Shown piece by piece: positions 62,387 to 64,000 of a DNA stretch of 64,000 nt. The notes under the pieces are model-generated. The model was given only the letters and a program-made list of their open reading frames with translations. It was not told where the DNA came from and searched no databases. The position numbers and the translations under genes are program-made. Source of the DNA: an uncultured Veillonella sp. (GTDB lineage: Bacteria; Bacillota; Negativicutes; Veillonellales; Veillonellaceae); NCBI RefSeq assembly GCF_905209685.1, contig NZ_CAJLUB010000001.1:1-64000 (forward strand). Reading direction: 5' to 3'. The first letter of the stretch is position 1; the number at the start of each line of letters is the position of its first letter.

Positions 62387-63656
62387 AAATGGTACGGTAG
62401 TTAATCCGGCAAAAAAACAAAACGAAGTAGCAGACGTTCTCGTAAAAGATGGTAAAATTGCAGCCATCGGTCAAAACTTGAGTGCTGAAGGCGCTGAAGT
62501 ATATGATGCAACAGGTCTTATCGTAGCACCTGGTCTTATCGATATTCACACACATTTGCGTGAACCAGGCCAAGAAGCTAAAGAAGATTTCCACTCTGGT
62601 ACACAAGCGGCTGCTGCTGGTGGTTTCACACGTGTAGTCACTATGGCTAATACAAACCCAGTTGTAGATAATGCTGCACTTGTAAGAGGTTTACAAAAAC
62701 AGGCTGAACTCACTGGCGTTGTGAAAGTAGAATTTATTGGTGCTGTATCCAAAGGCCTAGAAGGTAAGGAACTTGCTGAAATGGGCGATATGGCTGAAGC
62801 TGGTGTAGTAGCTTTCTCCGATGATGGCCATTATGTAGAAAATGCTGCATTTATGCGTCGTGCCTTAGAATACTCCTCCATGTTTAATAAAATGGTTATC
62901 GACCATGCAGAAGATATTACATTGACTAAAAATGGTCATATGCATGAAGGTATCGTTTCCTATGAACTAGGTGTTATTGGTCGTCCTGCAGTAGCTGAAG
63001 ATTTAGCGGTTGCTCGTGATATTTTGTTATCTGAAATGACAGGCGGTCACATTCATATTGCACACGTAAGTAGTAAAAATACAGTGGACATGGTTCGTCG
63101 CGCAAAAGCAAAAGGTCTTAATGTAACATGTGAAGTTACAAGCCAACATTTATCTTTCACAGATGAATATTTACGCGAATACAATCCAGCGTTTAAAATG
63201 GCTCCTCCAATTCGCTCCGAAGATCATCGTCAAGCATTATTAGAAGGCTTGAAAGATGGCACAATCGATGCAATTATTACAGACCATGCACCGCATGCAT
63301 ATGAAGAAAAAGACCATGAGTTCTGCTGTGCTCCTAATGGTTTCAGTGGTCTCGAAACATCTTTAGCAGCGGTTATTACCAATGCGTATGGTCCAGATAA
63401 ACTCAGCATTGACCAAGTTGTGTACTATATGAGTACACGTCCAGCTGAATTAATGCGTCTTGATGCAGGTGTTCTTGAAGTTGGTAAACCAGCAGATATT
63501 ACTGTATTCTCTACAACTGAAGAATGGACAGTAGATCGAAATAAATTCTATACAAAAGGCAAAGTCAGCCCATTTGATGGTATGACTGTTACAGGTAAGG
63601 CCAAACTCACAGTAGTTGATGGCAAAGTAGTTATGAAGGAGGGCGTAGTCTTATAA
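62370..63656 (+). CDS. pyrC: Dihydroorotase
   Basis: Third step of pyrimidine synthesis: cyclises carbamoyl aspartate to dihydroorotate. About 428 residues, the long (type I, PyrC of Gram-positives) form. [19 protein letters not shown] holds the first zinc histidines, VIDHAED and IHIAHVSSK further ligands, and [14 protein letters not shown] the catalytic Asp. GTG 62370 is chosen because CGGAGGTG is 7 nt upstream; the GTG at 62361 falls inside that site. Its stop overlaps the carA ATG by one base. Confidence 0.95.
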   Translation: MSLLIKNGTVVNPAKKQNEVADVLVKDGKIAAIGQNLSAEGAEVYDATGLIVAPGLIDIHTHLREPGQEAKEDFHSGTQAAAAGGFTRVVTMANTNPVVDNAALVRGLQKQAELTGVVKVEFIGAVSKGLEGKELAEMGDMAEAGVVAFSDDGHYVENAAFMRRALEYSSMFNKMVIDHAEDITLTKNGHMHEGIVSYELGVIGRPAVAEDLAVARDILLSEMTGGHIHIAHVSSKNTVDMVRRAKAKGLNVTCEVTSQHLSFTDEYLREYNPAFKMAPPIRSEDHRQALLEGLKDGTIDAIITDHAPHAYEEKDHEFCCAPNGFSGLETSLAAVITNAYGPDKLSIDQVVYYMSTRPAELMRLDAGVLEVGKPADITVFSTTEEWTVDRNKFYTKGKVSPFDGMTVTGKAKLTVVDGKVVMKEGVVL

Positions 63657-64000
63657 TGAAAGGCAAGTTAGTTCTTGAAGATGGTTCCGTGTTTGAAGGT
63701 TCCTTATTAGGTGGCGCTCCAACAGTAGGCGAAGTTGTATTTAACACAGGTATGACAGGGTATCAAGAAATCTTGACTGATCCATCCTATGCGGATCAAA
63801 TTATTACATTAACATATCCTTTGATCGGTAATTATGGTACATTGAATGCTATTACTCAAGGCCCTAAACCATATTGTAAAGGCTTTATCGTAGGAGAACT
63901 GTGTGATTTCCCATCTAACTGGCAAAATGAAGGCTTATTTAGCGAGTATCTTCGTTTACACGGCATCCCTTGCCTTTATGATGTAGATACACGTGCTATT
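63656..64000 (+). CDS. carA: Carbamoyl-phosphate synthase small subunit, N-terminal part (3' end outside window)
   Basis: Provides glutamine-derived ammonia for carbamoyl phosphate. The first 115 residues are present and the frame is open to the window edge. [53 protein letters not shown] and [12 protein letters not shown] are all typical of the CarA N-terminal domain; the glutaminase domain lies beyond the window. It overlaps pyrC by one base, as third gene of the PyrR-controlled operon. Confidence 0.96.
   Translation, partial: MKGKLVLEDGSVFEGSLLGGAPTVGEVVFNTGMTGYQEILTDPSYADQIITLTYPLIGNYGTLNAITQGPKPYCKGFIVGELCDFPSNWQNEGLFSEYLRLHGIPCLYDVDTRAI

Overview
The window is a chromosomal segment of a diderm Firmicute (Negativicutes), almost certainly Veillonella of the V. 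parvula group. Three things point there: low-GC, Firmicutes-type genes (PyrR-attenuated pyr operon, rapZ-yvcK-whiA, YitT, FabZ); a complete set of lipopolysaccharide and outer-membrane genes; and two adjacent SLH-domain porins of the OmpM type. All genes I accept are on the + strand. I see no tRNA, rRNA, CRISPR array, insertion sequence or prophage.

Layout. 1-305: end of lysS. 438-4137: an ornithine decarboxylase, a short remnant that looks like the C-terminus of a guanine/hypoxanthine permease, and guanine deaminase. 4305-8350: a cation-diffusion-facilitator-like protein, serS, a transaldolase-like aldolase and class II fructose-bisphosphatase. 8517-11148: murA and an MreB-family gene with a basic N-terminal extension. 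11366-15101: three exported proteins (AMIN domain plus degenerate phosphodiester-glycosidase domain, a lone lipoyl/biotinyl-like domain, an S55 peptidase-like protein). 15133-28466: outer-membrane construction and traffic genes (mlaE-mlaF-mlaD, tolC, tamB, bamA, three Skp/OmpH-like proteins). 28498-46444: an almost continuous lipid A-Kdo-Lpt cluster (lpxD, acyltransferase, lpxC, fabZ, lpxA, lpxI, lpxB, msbA, waaA, lpxK, kdsB, kdsA, kdsD, kdsC, second acyltransferase, lptC, lptA, lptB, one lptF/G). 46532-49828: a DUF3084 protein, a RuvC/YqgF-fold protein, a YitT protein and signal peptidase I. 50300-53381: two OmpM porins, each with its own promoter, long 5' leader and terminator. 53685-61082: HAD phosphatase, rapZ, yvcK, whiA and a 1106-residue exported protein dominated by a charged helix. 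61223-64000: pyrB, pyrC and start of carA behind a PyrR-type attenuator.

How it works together. About 38 kb (15133 to 53381) encodes most of an outer membrane. It covers lipid A and Kdo synthesis, MsbA flipping, the inner-membrane and periplasmic Lpt parts, BamA/TamB with periplasmic chaperones, a minimal Mla phospholipid system whose MlaD carries its own C-terminal barrel, TolC, and OmpM porins that tether the outer membrane to peptidoglycan. lptD, mlaA, mlaB and mlaC are not seen here. The ornithine decarboxylase may supply the polyamine that decorates peptidoglycan in this group, which would link it to OmpM tethering (inference).

Most interesting items: an identical 20-nt element in the 5' leaders of both ompM genes, placed after matching promoters and 5' hairpins; the 1106-residue helical envelope protein; the apparently permuted S55 peptidase beside a lone exported lipoyl-like domain; long hairpins on both sides of bamA; the permease remnant; and a 12-bp palindrome found upstream of lpxI and between the two ompM genes.
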